Below, piece by piece: positions 14,330 to 24,417 of a stretch of DNA of 64,000 bases (position 1 is its first letter; each line of letters begins with the position of its first letter). This DNA is from Christensenella sp034926635 (GTDB lineage Bacteria; Bacillota; Clostridia; Christensenellales; Christensenellaceae): assembly GCA_034926635.1 (NCBI GenBank), contig JAYFQX010000007.1, positions 62,001 to 126,000 of the forward strand, read 5' to 3'. Under the pieces are notes generated by a model. It was given only the letters and a program-made list of their open reading frames with translations, was not told the origin of the DNA and did no database searches. A program made the position numbers and the translations under genes.

Positions 14330-16882
14330 ATGTTAAAGAAACTGAAAAATAGATTTTTTATCAGCTTTACGGCGATCGCCGTTGCGTTTGTGTTGCTGAT
14401 TGTTGGACTGGGAAACCTGACGCTTACGCAAAATAGCGAATTGACATCCCAATCAGAAGGTAAAAAAGTACGTACGATTACCTTAAAGGGGTCACGCGGC
14501 GAAATCACAGACGCCTCGGGCATCCCACTTGCTTACGATCAAAGCAGTTATGATATTGAGTTTGTAAAAGATCCGACTAAAACTACAACGACTGACCGTT
14601 CCTATTATACAGATGTTTTGATCCGCGCCATTAATCTGATCGAACAATGCGGTGGGGAAACAATCGATACTTTTAATATTGTAAAAAAAGAGGATGGCTC
14701 TTTTGCGTTTGATTTTGGTGTGACGGATGAGGCGGCTGCGGCAAAGCGCGAAGAAAACTGGCGTACCAATATGTATGTCTCTAAAACATCGACTCCGGAT
14801 GTAATTTACCGTGACCTACGGATTAAATACCGTATCCCGGAAGAATATACCTATGAACAAGCGCGCAAACTGCTTTCTATTTGGCAGGAAGTTCAGCTTT
14901 CTTCTTACCGCGCCTATGTGCCGATTACCATTTGCAGTAATGTAGATATGAATACCGTAGCGGCGCTGGAGGGGAGCTCTGAAAATCTGGATGGGATTCA
15001 GGTTGCAGAGAGCCAGGTGCGCGTTTATCCGAAAGATGATGTTGCTGCTCATATCGTAGGGTATTTGGGAAAAATGGTAGATCAGAATACCATTGACGAA
15101 TATGTAGCCAAGGGTTATTCCCAAGATGATTTGATTGGTGTGGCGGGAATCGAAAACACCATGGAGCAATACCTGACGGGGAATTCCACGGAAAAACAGG
15201 GAAGCCGCGAAGTGGAAGTAAACAGCCGCGGCAAGGTTATACAAGAGCTTTCTTATACGCCGCCGACATCCGGGGCTAATGTCCGTTTAACGATTGATCT
15301 GGATTTACAGATTGAAGCGGAAAAAGCAATTAAGGCAAATGTAGAGGAAGTTTATCAGCTTCAGTACGATAAGTATTATAACCCTCAGACAGAGGAAGAA
15401 GTTAAAAAACGTGAGAAATATGATGAGGAACTGGATAAACGTACATTGAAGGATGGTCAGACCAGTAACTTTGACAAACTGAATCTGGCAAAATCCGGCG
15501 CGCTTGTGGTGCTGGACGTAAAGACGGGCGATGTACTTGCGCTTGCCAATTATCCTTCTTATGACGCGAATATTTTCACCGATGGGATTTCTACGGAACA
15601 GATGGAAGCACTGGCAAACGATCCGGGCGCACCGCTGTTTAACAAGGCGATTTCTTCCAAGGGGATTCCCGGATCTATCTTTAAGATGGTCACCGGTGTA
15701 GGAGGCTTGATGGAAGGCGCAATTACGCTGGATACCTATATTTCCTGCCAAGGAGAATACCGAGACGCCGTAAACGATGATTGGCACGGGCAAACGCCTG
15801 CCTGCTGGACGAAGTACCCCTCCAACCATGCCGATCAGACGATTGTGCAGGGACTTGCGCATAGCTGCAACTATTTCTTTTATACGGTTGCAGACAGAAT
15901 GGGGATTGATAACGTTGTGAAATGGGGCGAAAATTTTGGGCTCACGAAACCGACCAACATTGAATTGCCTTCCGAGGCGGTCGGGCAGGTGGGAAGCCAG
16001 GATGTTTTATATGACCCGACAAAACCCGTAAACGAGCAGAAAACAGCTACGCCGGTATTGGTAAAATCCGCGATTATGGGATTGCTTGAAGATTATGGAA
16101 CACAGCGCGGCGTCACTTATACGGCAGAGCAGATTTCGAGCACGGCGGATAAACTGATTGACTTGGTCGGTCCTGTGCTCTATGAAGAAGGCACTATGAC
16201 GCTTGGGAAACAGATCAGGGCGGTGCTGGAGGAAGAATTGGAAATTCCGGGAACCGTTGCTTCCAACCGTGGATGGGATAATGACATCAATGGTTATCTA
16301 AAACAGCTTAAATGGAACCGGGTACAGACGATTGTCGCGGGGATCGGCGCAAACTATACCACGATTACACCGATTGCAGCAGCACGGTATATCGCTTCGC
16401 TGGTAAACGGCGGTTATGTTTACGATGCGCATATCGTGGACAGCATTGTGGATCAGGACGGAACGGTCATCGAAGAAACACAGCCGCAGGTTTTCAATAA
16501 AATCGATGCGCCCGAGGATTACTTTAACGCAATTAAAAAAGGTATGAAGAGCGTGGTAAACGAGGAAGACGGCGGTACGGCGGCAGATGCGTTCAAAAAT
16601 ACGGATGGTACGGACTGGAAGTATCTGGACGAAATCGGCGGGAAAACCGGTACCGGCAAAGTATCGGAAGTGATCGATTTGGAAAGTAACGCGTGGTTTG
16701 TAGCGTTTGCGCCATATGACGATCCCCAGATTGCGGTGGTATCCTATATTCCGAATGGGCTTGGCGGGTCGCACGCGATTCCGGCGGCGCGGGATATCAT
16801 TGAATATTATCTGGACGGGCAGGCGGAAAATACCCAGGAGCAGGCAGAAACAGTGCCTTCCAGCAACCAAATTGTCCCGTAA
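14330..16882 (+). CDS. mrdA: Penicillin-binding protein 2 (elongasome transpeptidase)
   Basis: Class B PBP of 850 residues: cytoplasmic start, one membrane helix (about 9-29), PBP dimerisation domain, then the transpeptidase. Active-site motifs are SIFK with serine 449, SCN with serine 512, and KTG at 772-774. RGEITDASGIPLAYD begins the dimerisation domain. It is longer than enterobacterial PBP2, with insertions around 350-390 (charged) and 555-650, as in other Gram-positive PBP2 homologues. It follows mreD and precedes the min genes, marking it as the partner of RodA encoded at 19035. Confidence 0.94.
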   Translation: MLKKLKNRFFISFTAIAVAFVLLIVGLGNLTLTQNSELTSQSEGKKVRTITLKGSRGEITDASGIPLAYDQSSYDIEFVKDPTKTTTTDRSYYTDVLIRAINLIEQCGGETIDTFNIVKKEDGSFAFDFGVTDEAAAAKREENWRTNMYVSKTSTPDVIYRDLRIKYRIPEEYTYEQARKLLSIWQEVQLSSYRAYVPITICSNVDMNTVAALEGSSENLDGIQVAESQVRVYPKDDVAAHIVGYLGKMVDQNTIDEYVAKGYSQDDLIGVAGIENTMEQYLTGNSTEKQGSREVEVNSRGKVIQELSYTPPTSGANVRLTIDLDLQIEAEKAIKANVEEVYQLQYDKYYNPQTEEEVKKREKYDEELDKRTLKDGQTSNFDKLNLAKSGALVVLDVKTGDVLALANYPSYDANIFTDGISTEQMEALANDPGAPLFNKAISSKGIPGSIFKMVTGVGGLMEGAITLDTYISCQGEYRDAVNDDWHGQTPACWTKYPSNHADQTIVQGLAHSCNYFFYTVADRMGIDNVVKWGENFGLTKPTNIELPSEAVGQVGSQDVLYDPTKPVNEQKTATPVLVKSAIMGLLEDYGTQRGVTYTAEQISSTADKLIDLVGPVLYEEGTMTLGKQIRAVLEEELEIPGTVASNRGWDNDINGYLKQLKWNRVQTIVAGIGANYTTITPIAAARYIASLVNGGYVYDAHIVDSIVDQDGTVIEETQPQVFNKIDAPEDYFNAIKKGMKSVVNEEDGGTAADAFKNTDGTDWKYLDEIGGKTGTGKVSEVIDLESNAWFVAFAPYDDPQIAVVSYIPNGLGGSHAIPAARDIIEYYLDGQAENTQEQAETVPSSNQIVP

Positions 16883-16889
16883 AAAGAAT

Positions 16890-16918
16890 TTGCCTCCAAC
16901 ATTATTATCATGTATAAT
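16890..16918 (+). promoter_or_regulatory. Promoter of the min operon
   Basis: TTGCCT (16890-16895), a 17-bp spacer and TATAAT (16913-16918), about 85 bp before minC. Confidence 0.7.
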
Positions 16919-17002
16919 ATAATGCGTGGTTCTATGGGATGCGCCAGGTGGCGCGAATGATGGACATCATATAACGGTGCAGCTGGAAGGATGGGAAATA
17001 CA

Positions 17003-17692
17003 ATGCAGAATATTATTACAATTAAAGGAAAAGAGGATGGTCTGGAGATTAATCTGGACGAGAAATCTACCTATCCTGTCCTGCGTGAAGAGTTAATGGT
17101 AAAACTCAAAAAGAATAAGGATTTTTTTCGGAACAGCGATACAAAAATTGTATTCCGCGGTAAAAAGATCTCTAAAGCGCAGCAAATGGAGCTTTCGCGT
17201 GTCTTTTCCATGGATTATGGGATCAGGGACGTATCATTTGGAGAAAAAGAAGGTGCACTCAAAGAAGCGGAACTCACGATAGAGCATGCGGCTGCAATGC
17301 CGGCGCATAAACCGGATGATTTTTTCGACGAAGTTGATTTGGTTTCTAATTCTTATTTTGACGCACAGTCTATCTTTATTAACAATACTATCCGCAGCGG
17401 TCAGCGTATCGAATGCGAAGGAGATATTGTGGTAATTGGAGACGTTAATCCGGGTGCGGAGGTAATTGCGGGAGGAAGTATTGCGGTGTTTGGCAAACTG
17501 CGCGGTCTTGCGCATGCCGGTTGTTCCGGGAGGACGGATGTCTGCGTTGCTGCGATGAATATGTGTCCCAAACAGCTTCGTGTTTCGGGGCGTGTCGTTA
17601 CCTTCCCAGGTGCAAGGGAAGATGTACAAGGGGCGGAAATTGCGGAACTGAAGGATGGTAAGGTTGTAATCAGGCCTGTAAATACACGGTAG
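17003..17692 (+). CDS. minC: Septum site-determining protein MinC
   Basis: Inhibitor of FtsZ assembly away from midcell. The N-terminal domain (TIKGKEDGLEINLDEKSTYP) is followed by the C-terminal beta-helix domain: RSGQRIECEGDIVVIGDVNP, GAEVIAGGSIAVFGKLRGLA and HAG, the conserved dimer and MinD contact surface. GGAAGG at 16985-16990 abuts ATG 16991, so ATG 17003 is the more likely start, giving 229 residues. It is followed by 149 bp containing a hairpin and then minD. Confidence 0.92.
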   Translation: MQNIITIKGKEDGLEINLDEKSTYPVLREELMVKLKKNKDFFRNSDTKIVFRGKKISKAQQMELSRVFSMDYGIRDVSFGEKEGALKEAELTIEHAAAMPAHKPDDFFDEVDLVSNSYFDAQSIFINNTIRSGQRIECEGDIVVIGDVNPGAEVIAGGSIAVFGKLRGLAHAGCSGRTDVCVAAMNMCPKQLRVSGRVVTFPGAREDVQGAEIAELKDGKVVIRPVNTR

Positions 17693-17769
17693 ACGATCGT
17701 ACGTTTGTCAGGAACAAATTGGTTTTCTGCGCGGGAACGCGAAAGAAAAAACAATGAGCGAGGGGATAC

Positions 17770-17798
17770 CCCAAGGGGAACAGCGTGTGCTCCTTGGG
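17770..17798 (+). other. Hairpin between minC and minD
   Basis: CCCAAGG (17770-17776) pairs with CCTTGGG (17792-17798). No T-tract follows, so it is not an obvious terminator; it may affect mRNA processing or the MinC:MinD ratio. Confidence 0.45.
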
Positions 17799-17841
17799 AA
17801 GCGGTGTAAGCTGCGTAACTAAGTGTAGGGGAAGTAAATAT

Positions 17842-18633
17842 ATGGAAAATGTTATTGTAATCACATCCGGCAAGGGTGGCGTCGGGAAAACAACGACAAC
17901 GGCTAATTTAGGCACAGGACTTGCGATGCAAGGCAAAAAAGTGGTTTTGGTGGATACGGATATCGGGCTACGTAACTTAGATGTTGTCCTTGGGCTTGAA
18001 AATCGGATCGTGTATGATCTGGTGGACGTAGTGGAAGGCACTTGCAAGATCAAGCAGGCCTTGATTAAAGATAAACGGTACGAAGGACTCTACCTGCTTC
18101 CGGCGGCGCAGACGCGGAATAAAATGGCTGTTACCCCCGAGCAGATGAAAGAGCTGATCGGCGAGTTGGAAAAAGAATTCGATTATGTTTTGATCGACTG
18201 CCCGGCTGGAATTGAACGCGGGTTCAAAAACGCTGTGGCAGGTGCAAAATCGGCAGTAGTAGTGACGGTTCCGGAAGTATCTTCAGTCCGTGATGCGGAT
18301 AGGATTATTGGGCTGTTATCGGCAAACGGGGTAGAAGATGTACGCCTTTTGATCAACAGGCTGCGCCCGGATTTAGTTCGAAAGGGTGACATGCTTGCCA
18401 TTGACGATACGCTTGAAATTCTCGGGATCGATTTGATTGGCGTCGTACCGGAAGATGAGATGATTTTCCGTTCTTCTAACCTTGGCGAACCTGCCGTGAC
18501 AGACAAAGCCTCTCAGGCGGGCGAGGCATATCGAAATGTAACGCGCCGTATCATGGGAGAGGATGTTCCGATGATGAACCTGGAGCAAAGCACAGGCTTC
18601 TTCGGCAAGCTGAAAAGGCTCTTCTCGAAATAA
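17842..18633 (+). CDS. minD: Septum site-determining ATPase MinD
   Basis: ParA/MinD-type ATPase that recruits MinC to the membrane. It has the deviant Walker A SGKGGVGKTTT at residues 9-19, VLVDTDIGLRNLDVVLGL and DYVLIDCPAGIE. The C-terminal amphipathic membrane-targeting helix FFGKLKRLFSK is intact. ATG 17842 is preceded by AGGGGAAG. The frame extends upstream to 17785, but that adds 19 residues with no match to the family. 263 residues is standard. Confidence 0.96.
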   Translation: MENVIVITSGKGGVGKTTTTANLGTGLAMQGKKVVLVDTDIGLRNLDVVLGLENRIVYDLVDVVEGTCKIKQALIKDKRYEGLYLLPAAQTRNKMAVTPEQMKELIGELEKEFDYVLIDCPAGIERGFKNAVAGAKSAVVVTVPEVSSVRDADRIIGLLSANGVEDVRLLINRLRPDLVRKGDMLAIDDTLEILGIDLIGVVPEDEMIFRSSNLGEPAVTDKASQAGEAYRNVTRRIMGEDVPMMNLEQSTGFFGKLKRLFSK

Positions 18634-18642
18634 CGGAGGTTT

Positions 18643-18936
18643 ATGGGCATGGGGTGGTTTTTTAATCGTAAAAAGAGCAGTCAGGTCGCAAAAGACAGGC
18701 TTAAGCTTGTTTTGATCTACGACCGTGCGGGCACAACGTCTAATAATGATATGATCAATATGATCAAGCGGGATATTATGCAGGTGATTTCCAAATATGT
18801 GGAAATTGACGAATCGGAATTTGAAATTGATTTTAAAAATGTTCAGAACGAAGAGGAAGAGGGAATGTCTTCGCAAATCGCTATGAATATTCCGATTAAA
18901 AAAGTGAAACAGATGGTTAAAAACGCCGGAAAGTAA
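18643..18936 (+). CDS. minE: Cell division topological specificity factor MinE
   Basis: 97 residues. The N-terminal part, MGWFFNRKKSSQVAKDRLKL, contains the MinD-interacting segment, and the C-terminal beta domain includes VISKYVEIDESEFEID. It displaces MinC from MinD and drives oscillation in organisms with a full Min system. It starts 10 bp after minD behind GGAGG, and a terminator follows. Confidence 0.94.
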   Translation: MGMGWFFNRKKSSQVAKDRLKLVLIYDRAGTTSNNDMINMIKRDIMQVISKYVEIDESEFEIDFKNVQNEEEEGMSSQIAMNIPIKKVKQMVKNAGK

Positions 18937-18964
18937 CATTTGCCTGTTGATATGGAAGGAAAGC

Positions 18965-18988
18965 CCGCGCCTGCGTGCGCGGTCTTTT
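18965..18988 (+). terminator. Terminator of the min operon
   Basis: CCGCGC (18965-18970) pairs with GCGCGG (18977-18982), followed by TCTTTTTAT. It shows that the frame opening at 18975 is not the rodA start. Confidence 0.85.
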
Positions 18989-19034
18989 TATAAGAAGAGT
19001 AAACCCGCGCACAATCGAAACGGAAAGTGGAGAT

Positions 19035-20219
19035 ATGAACGGAAAATTAATCAATAAAAACATGTGGAAATATGTGGACTGGTTCCTCGTGGTCATTATT
19101 TTTATCCTCGTAGGATACAGCCTTCTTTCTATTATCAATGTAACAGCAAGCCCCTTCACAGGGGATGAACAGGGCTTTGCCGAATTTTTTGCAAACCTGA
19201 ATTTGGGGGACGCAGCCAAACAATTTATGTTTTTCGGCATTGGTTTGGTATTGATGTTCCTTATTATGCTGATGGATTATCATAATATCCCGCATTTCAC
19301 CAACCTGATCTATTGGGCGGGCATCGCACTTCTGGTTGCGGTTCGGATTTTTGGCAGTGAAAGAAACGGGACTGTGGGATGGTTTTCTATCGGAGGATTT
19401 GGGTTTCAGCCTGCGGAGTTTTGTAAAGTAATCATAATTGTGGTACTCGCCAAAGTGCTTTCCGATCAGACGGAAGGGAACGAGGACGGCATCCGGACGT
19501 TTCGTCAGGTGTTACCGGCTTTGTGGAGGCTTGCAATCCCTGTAGTGCTCATAGTATCGCAGCCGGATATGGGAAATGCAATGGTATATTTGTTTATCTT
19601 TGTCATTATGCTTTTTATGGCAAAAACAAATTGGCGCGTATGGTTGATTCTATTAGCTTTTGCGGTGGCGGTTCTGGTCATATACCTGGTTTACATTAAA
19701 CAAACTGGCAGTTATCAGTGGACGAGGCTCCTTGCGTTTTTTAATCCGGAATCTCAGGTAGTACAGGCAAATGACGCCACACTCCAGGTAGATCAGGCAA
19801 AGATGGCGATTGGATCGGGAGGGATGTTTGGAAAGGGGGTCTTTGTTCCAGGCTCACTTTCTCAGCTCGGTTATGTCCCGGAACACAGTAATGACTTTAT
19901 TTTTGCGGCAACGGTAGAAGCATTTGGCTTTATCGGCGGTTTGCTGCTGATTCTTCTTTACTTTGCATTGGTTGGACGTACTTTTATGTTATCATTACGG
20001 GCAAAGGATGATTTTGGAGCTTATATTATCATTGGTGTGACTGCCATGATGGTGATTCAAGTTGTGGAAAATATTGGTATGAATGTTGGGATTTTGCCTG
20101 TCACGGGTATTACACTTCCGTTTTTCTCTTATGGGGGATCCAGCATGCTCACAAACTGCGCTGCATTTGGGCTGGTGTTATGTGTGGATATGCGCAGACA
20201 GCGCTGGCAGGGGCAATAA
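19035..20219 (+). CDS. rodA: SEDS-family glycosyltransferase RodA
   Basis: Peptidoglycan polymerase of the elongasome, partner of PBP2. About ten membrane helices in 394 residues. Family signatures include GWFSIGGFGFQPAEFCKV (the essential QPSE-like region, here QPAE), SQPDMGNAMVYLFIF and the large loop GSGGMFGKGVFVPGS. VTGITLPFFSYGGSSML near the end is diagnostic. ATG 19035 has GTGGAG upstream; an upstream start at 18975 would lie in the min terminator. The order min-rodA is typical of Clostridia. Confidence 0.94.
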   Translation: MNGKLINKNMWKYVDWFLVVIIFILVGYSLLSIINVTASPFTGDEQGFAEFFANLNLGDAAKQFMFFGIGLVLMFLIMLMDYHNIPHFTNLIYWAGIALLVAVRIFGSERNGTVGWFSIGGFGFQPAEFCKVIIIVVLAKVLSDQTEGNEDGIRTFRQVLPALWRLAIPVVLIVSQPDMGNAMVYLFIFVIMLFMAKTNWRVWLILLAFAVAVLVIYLVYIKQTGSYQWTRLLAFFNPESQVVQANDATLQVDQAKMAIGSGGMFGKGVFVPGSLSQLGYVPEHSNDFIFAATVEAFGFIGGLLLILLYFALVGRTFMLSLRAKDDFGAYIIIGVTAMMVIQVVENIGMNVGILPVTGITLPFFSYGGSSMLTNCAAFGLVLCVDMRRQRWQGQ

Positions 20220-20258
20220 AAACCGGAGATTCGTTCGGGGAAAGAATGGAGAAAAAAT

Positions 20259-22094
20259 TTGAGTTTGCTCGATCATGTTGAAAAGCCTGCAAGATATGTG
20301 GGCGGGGAATTGAATTCGATGATCAAGCAGGGAGCGGAATTGAATTTCGCGCTTTGCTTTGCCGATACCTACGAGGTGGGAATGAGCCATGTAGGGATTC
20401 AGGTATTATATGAAGTAATCAACAAAATTGACGGTGTATGGGCACAGCGCGTGTTTTGCCCATGGGTGGATATGATGGCAGCGCTGCGGGAAACCGGTGA
20501 GCCGCTACGTTCACTGGAAGGGAAAAAACCGCTGCATGAATTTGATATAGTAGGGATAAACTTATCTTACGAAATGTGTTATTCCAATGTTCTTGCCATG
20601 CTTGATTTAGGTAAGATTCCGCTTTTGCAGTCCCAGCGCACAGATGAGGATCCGATTGTAGTAGGCGGGGGAGCTTGCGTTGCAAATCCTGAACCGATTG
20701 CCGATTTTTTTGATCTATTTGTCATTGGCGAAGGGGAACAGGCAGTACGCGAGTTATGCGCGCTTTATCAGGTGCGTCAAAAAGAAGGATGGACGCGGCA
20801 GGAATTTTTGCGCCGGGCGGCTATGATGGATGGAATTTATGTGCCGTCACTTTATGATGTTTCGTATCATGAAGACGGAACTGTACAAGCGGTCACGCCA
20901 AAACATGGTGCGCCTGCGAGAATATCCAAGCGTTTTATTGAGGATTTTAATGGGGAACAAGCGGTGACAAAACCGATTTTGCCTTATGTTAATACGGTGC
21001 ACGACCGCTGCGTATTGGAGATCATGCGTGGATGTCCAAGAGGTTGCCGTTTTTGCCAGGCGGGGTTTGCTATGCGCCCGGTACGGGAACGGCGCGCGGC
21101 AACGATCATGGAGCAAGCGAGAACGGTGATTGCAGCAACGGGGTATGATGAGATCTCGTTGTCTTCACTTTCATCCGGGGACTATTCGGAGATCGACCCG
21201 CTGGTTGCAGGACTGATTCATGAATTTGAGGAGCAAAGGGTCTCGGTTTCGCTGCCATCTTTGCGCATTGACAGCTTTGAAAAAGACTTTGCAAATCAGC
21301 TCCAGCAGGTAAGAAAAACTGGACTGACCTTTGCGCCGGAAGCAGGAACGCAGCGGCTGCGTGATGTTATCAACAAAAATATTGCGCACGACGATATCCT
21401 TCATTCGGTGACCCGCGCGTTTGAAGGCGGAGTCAATACTGTAAAATTATATTTTATGATCGGGCTACCGACCGAGACGTATGAAGACCTAGATGGGATT
21501 GCATCCCTCGTAAAAGAAATTCGGGAGGCATTTTATGCAATGCCCAAAGAAAAACGGCATGGTTTTGTGACGATCACGGTTTCGGCATCGTGTTTTGTGC
21601 CCAAGCCATTTACTCCGTTTATGTGGGAAGCGATGGACAGCATAGAAACGTTGCAGGGAAAACAACAATATTTGCGCAGTAAACTGAAGATCAAGGGTGT
21701 GAAGTTCAATTATCATGATGCAAACCTCAGTTATCTGGAAGGGGTACTTGCACGCGGAGACAGGCGCCTTGCACCGGCACTGCTGGAAGTTTACCGCAAT
21801 GGCGCGGCGTTTGATGCATGGCATGAGTATTTTTCGATGCAACGGTATTTGGACGCATTCGAAAAAACCGGAGTGGATCCTGCGTTCTATGCGCAGCGAA
21901 AACGCGACCCTGAAGAAACAGTGCCTTATGCTCATATAGATTTTGGGATAACGCCGGCTTTCTTAAAAAAAGAACGGGAAAAGGCGTATGCTTGTACAAC
22001 AACGCCGGAGTGTAGAGAAAAATGTGCCGGATGCGGGCTGCAGTCTGTCTGTAGCTTTGTAAAAAGAGGATCAGGGCAAAAGGAAACGGAATGA
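20259..22094 (+). CDS. Radical SAM protein, TIGR03960 family
   Basis: 611-residue protein with an N-terminal B12-binding-like region and a radical SAM domain. The cluster motif is C259PRGC263RFC266. EISLSSLSSGDYSEI and FAPEAGTQRLRDVINKN are typical of the family, and a C-terminal cysteine group (CREKCAGCGLQSVC) could bind another metal centre. The function is unknown. It is nearly always paired with the TIGR03936 protein, as here with a 4-bp overlap. The start is a TTG with ATGGAG 7 bp upstream. Confidence 0.88.
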   Translation: MSLLDHVEKPARYVGGELNSMIKQGAELNFALCFADTYEVGMSHVGIQVLYEVINKIDGVWAQRVFCPWVDMMAALRETGEPLRSLEGKKPLHEFDIVGINLSYEMCYSNVLAMLDLGKIPLLQSQRTDEDPIVVGGGACVANPEPIADFFDLFVIGEGEQAVRELCALYQVRQKEGWTRQEFLRRAAMMDGIYVPSLYDVSYHEDGTVQAVTPKHGAPARISKRFIEDFNGEQAVTKPILPYVNTVHDRCVLEIMRGCPRGCRFCQAGFAMRPVRERRAATIMEQARTVIAATGYDEISLSSLSSGDYSEIDPLVAGLIHEFEEQRVSVSLPSLRIDSFEKDFANQLQQVRKTGLTFAPEAGTQRLRDVINKNIAHDDILHSVTRAFEGGVNTVKLYFMIGLPTETYEDLDGIASLVKEIREAFYAMPKEKRHGFVTITVSASCFVPKPFTPFMWEAMDSIETLQGKQQYLRSKLKIKGVKFNYHDANLSYLEGVLARGDRRLAPALLEVYRNGAAFDAWHEYFSMQRYLDAFEKTGVDPAFYAQRKRDPEETVPYAHIDFGITPAFLKKEREKAYACTTTPECREKCAGCGLQSVCSFVKRGSGQKETE

Positions 22095-22783
22095 ACGAAG
22101 AAAAACATAAAATGATTATTCAATACAGTCGCAACGGAGCGGCGAGATATATTTCCCATCTCGATATGCAGCGTGCTTTTGGGCGTGCTGTTAGGCGCGC
22201 AAAATTGCCGGCCTGTTATTCCAAAGGGTTTAACCCCCATATTATTATGTCTTTTGCATCGCCGCTTTCCGTTGGCTATGCTACTGAAGGGGATTATCTG
22301 GAGCTGCCTTTGGCGGTCGTGATGGATCCGCAGGAAATCAAGGATGCCCTAAACGCGGTGATGCCTCCTGACCTTCGGATCATAGGCGTACACGAAATGG
22401 GGGAGCCATCAAAGAAACTGATGGCGCAAAATTACAGCGCGTCATACAGCATATATTTTCATTTTGAAAATGAAGCAGATTGTGATACAATGAAAGATGC
22501 AGTAAAAGTGCTGTACAAAGCCAAAAATTATCTTGCGACGGATCGGCGAGGAAAAGAGATTGACATTCGTCCGCTGGTGTTTTCGGTAGATGCGCAAAAT
22601 GGGCGCCAGGTTAATTGTAAGCTGAAAAATGCGTCGGATGGGGCGCTGAACCCTGCTGTTCTTGCCACCGCTCTTCTAAAGGAAGCGGGAGTGCAGGCGG
22701 ATTATGATATTTGCAGGGAAGATTGCTTTGCTTTGGAAAACGGAAAAGAAGTTCCGTTTAGTAGGGCTTTTCGGGCGGAATAA
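22091..22783 (+). CDS. TIGR03936 family protein (DUF2344)
   Basis: 230 residues; partner of the radical SAM protein upstream, with which it is fused in some genomes. IIQYSRNGAARYISHLDMQR near the N-terminus, then AKLPACYSKGFNPHIIMSFA and SPLSVGYATEGDYLE, is the family core. Role unknown; co-occurrence with RNase G/E and L21/L27 suggests an RNA- or translation-linked process. It overlaps the previous gene by 4 bp. Confidence 0.88.
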   Translation: MNEEKHKMIIQYSRNGAARYISHLDMQRAFGRAVRRAKLPACYSKGFNPHIIMSFASPLSVGYATEGDYLELPLAVVMDPQEIKDALNAVMPPDLRIIGVHEMGEPSKKLMAQNYSASYSIYFHFENEADCDTMKDAVKVLYKAKNYLATDRRGKEIDIRPLVFSVDAQNGRQVNCKLKNASDGALNPAVLATALLKEAGVQADYDICREDCFALENGKEVPFSRAFRAE

Positions 22784-22857
22784 GGCTAGGTTTGCCGAAC
22801 CCGCGGAAGAAAAACCCATTATATAAATTTGAAATATTTGAAAATAAGGAGTTTTTG

Positions 22858-24387
22858 ATGATTAAAAAAATTATAGCCGATGCCAACACGCATGAAGCGC
22901 GTGTCGCTTTGCTTGAAGATAACGACCTTGTTGAAATTCAAGTGGAAATGCGCGGCAAAGAGCGCCTTGTGGGGAATATTTACAAAGGTCGCGTAGCAAA
23001 CATTCTTCCGGGAATGCAGGCTGCGTTTGTTGATGTTGGCCTCGATAAAAACGCTTTTTTATACGCAGGGGATATCCTGTGTGACGAATCGGATTTTATT
23101 TTCGATGAAAACGGCGATGAAGGACAAATCAAAAAGAAGCTGGAAGTTCCTAATATTAAAGAACTATTAAAGCCGAATCAGGAAATTATGGTGCAGGTAT
23201 TAAAGCAGCCGGGTGGAAACAAAGGTGCGCGCGTGACAACGCATATTACGCTTCCCGGAAGGCTTTTGGTGCTGATGCCGACAGTAGATCATGTAGGCGT
23301 TTCGCGCAGGATTGAAGATGAAGCAAAGCGCGAGGGTCTGAAAGAATTGATTGCTTCTGTAAAACCGGCAGGAATGGGCGTGATTGTGCGTACAGTAGCA
23401 CAAAACGCAAAATATGAAGAAATTGAAGCTGAATTGCGTTTCTTGGTACGGCTATGGCAAAAAGTACAGGAAAAGTCGGATTTTGTAACAGCGCCGCGGC
23501 TGATCCATGCGGAAGAGACACTGCTTTTTCGTACGGTGCGCGATATGTTTACTGCAGATGTCGAAGAATTCATTATTAACGATAAGGATTATTATGAGAA
23601 GGTCAAAGCGGTCGTTAATATTTTATCGCCAACGATGCAGGACAGGCTAAAGCTTTTTGAACAGCCGGGCAATATTTTTGATTATTTTAATATTGAAGAT
23701 AAAATCGGGAAAGCGCTCCAACGTAAAGTGTGGATGAAAAACGGATGTTATCTTGTGATTGACGAAACGGAAGCGCTTACGGTGGTGGATGTCAATACGG
23801 GAAAATATATCGGTGAGGATAACCTGCAAGACACCATTTTGAACGCGAATATCGAAGCTGCCAGCGAAATCGCAAAGCAACTTCGGCTGCGTGATATCAG
23901 CGGAATCATTGTGATTGACTTCATTGATATGGAAGATGACGCAAACAAAATTAAAGTTGTAGAAGCCCTCAACGAAGCATTGAAAAAGGATCGTACCAAA
24001 TCGAATGTTCTCGGAATGACAGAGCTTGGTCTGGTAGAAATGACCCGTAAAAAAACCAGACGGAAGCTTTCTGCGCTTACGCAGACATCTTGCCCGTGCT
24101 GCAACGGAAGCGGAAGAGTTTATAATTTGGAAAATATGGCGATGCGTGTGCGCAGGGAGATTATCCGTACAGTACAGCCGGAGGAATCCGGGATGTATGT
24201 CGTAGAAGTAAACGATGCGCTTGCGGATTATATTATCGGACGGAATAACCAAAACCAGGCGATTCTGCCGCATTATGAAAATGTACACTTTTTTATCCGC
24301 AGCCTGAAAAATGCAAATCCGGAACAAATTGTCTTAAAGCCAATCACCGATAAAAACGCGCTTTCCGGGACACAGGTTTTTTGTTGA
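22858..24387 (+). CDS. rng: Ribonuclease G/E
   Basis: Endoribonuclease of the RNase E/G family. There is an N-terminal S1-like domain (VGNIYKGRVANILPGMQAAF, VDVGLDKNAFLYAGD), an RNase H-like/5' sensor region and a DNase I-like catalytic part with the metal-binding aspartates in TVVDVNTGKY and IIVIDFIDM. The zinc link is SCPCCNGSGR. ATG 22858 follows AAGGAG; the frame runs upstream to a TTG at 22792, but that start has no support. 509 residues is RNase G size, so no degradosome tail. The stop overlaps the -35 of the rplU promoter. Confidence 0.94.
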   Translation: MIKKIIADANTHEARVALLEDNDLVEIQVEMRGKERLVGNIYKGRVANILPGMQAAFVDVGLDKNAFLYAGDILCDESDFIFDENGDEGQIKKKLEVPNIKELLKPNQEIMVQVLKQPGGNKGARVTTHITLPGRLLVLMPTVDHVGVSRRIEDEAKREGLKELIASVKPAGMGVIVRTVAQNAKYEEIEAELRFLVRLWQKVQEKSDFVTAPRLIHAEETLLFRTVRDMFTADVEEFIINDKDYYEKVKAVVNILSPTMQDRLKLFEQPGNIFDYFNIEDKIGKALQRKVWMKNGCYLVIDETEALTVVDVNTGKYIGEDNLQDTILNANIEAASEIAKQLRLRDISGIIVIDFIDMEDDANKIKVVEALNEALKKDRTKSNVLGMTELGLVEMTRKKTRRKLSALTQTSCPCCNGSGRVYNLENMAMRVRREIIRTVQPEESGMYVVEVNDALADYIIGRNNQNQAILPHYENVHFFIRSLKNANPEQIVLKPITDKNALSGTQVFC

Positions 24388-24412
24388 CACGATGGGCGTG
24401 GTATGGTAACAT
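24384..24412 (+). promoter_or_regulatory. Promoter of rplU-rpmA
   Basis: TTGACA (24384-24389), a 17-bp spacer and TAACAT (24407-24412) with an upstream TG (24404-24405). The -35 overlaps the rng stop codon. Confidence 0.75.
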
Positions 24413-24417
24413 ATTTA

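Noticed and set aside
18975..19034. Upstream start for rodA
   Set aside because: The extra codons fall in the min operon terminator; ATG 19035 has a ribosome-binding site and matches RodA length.
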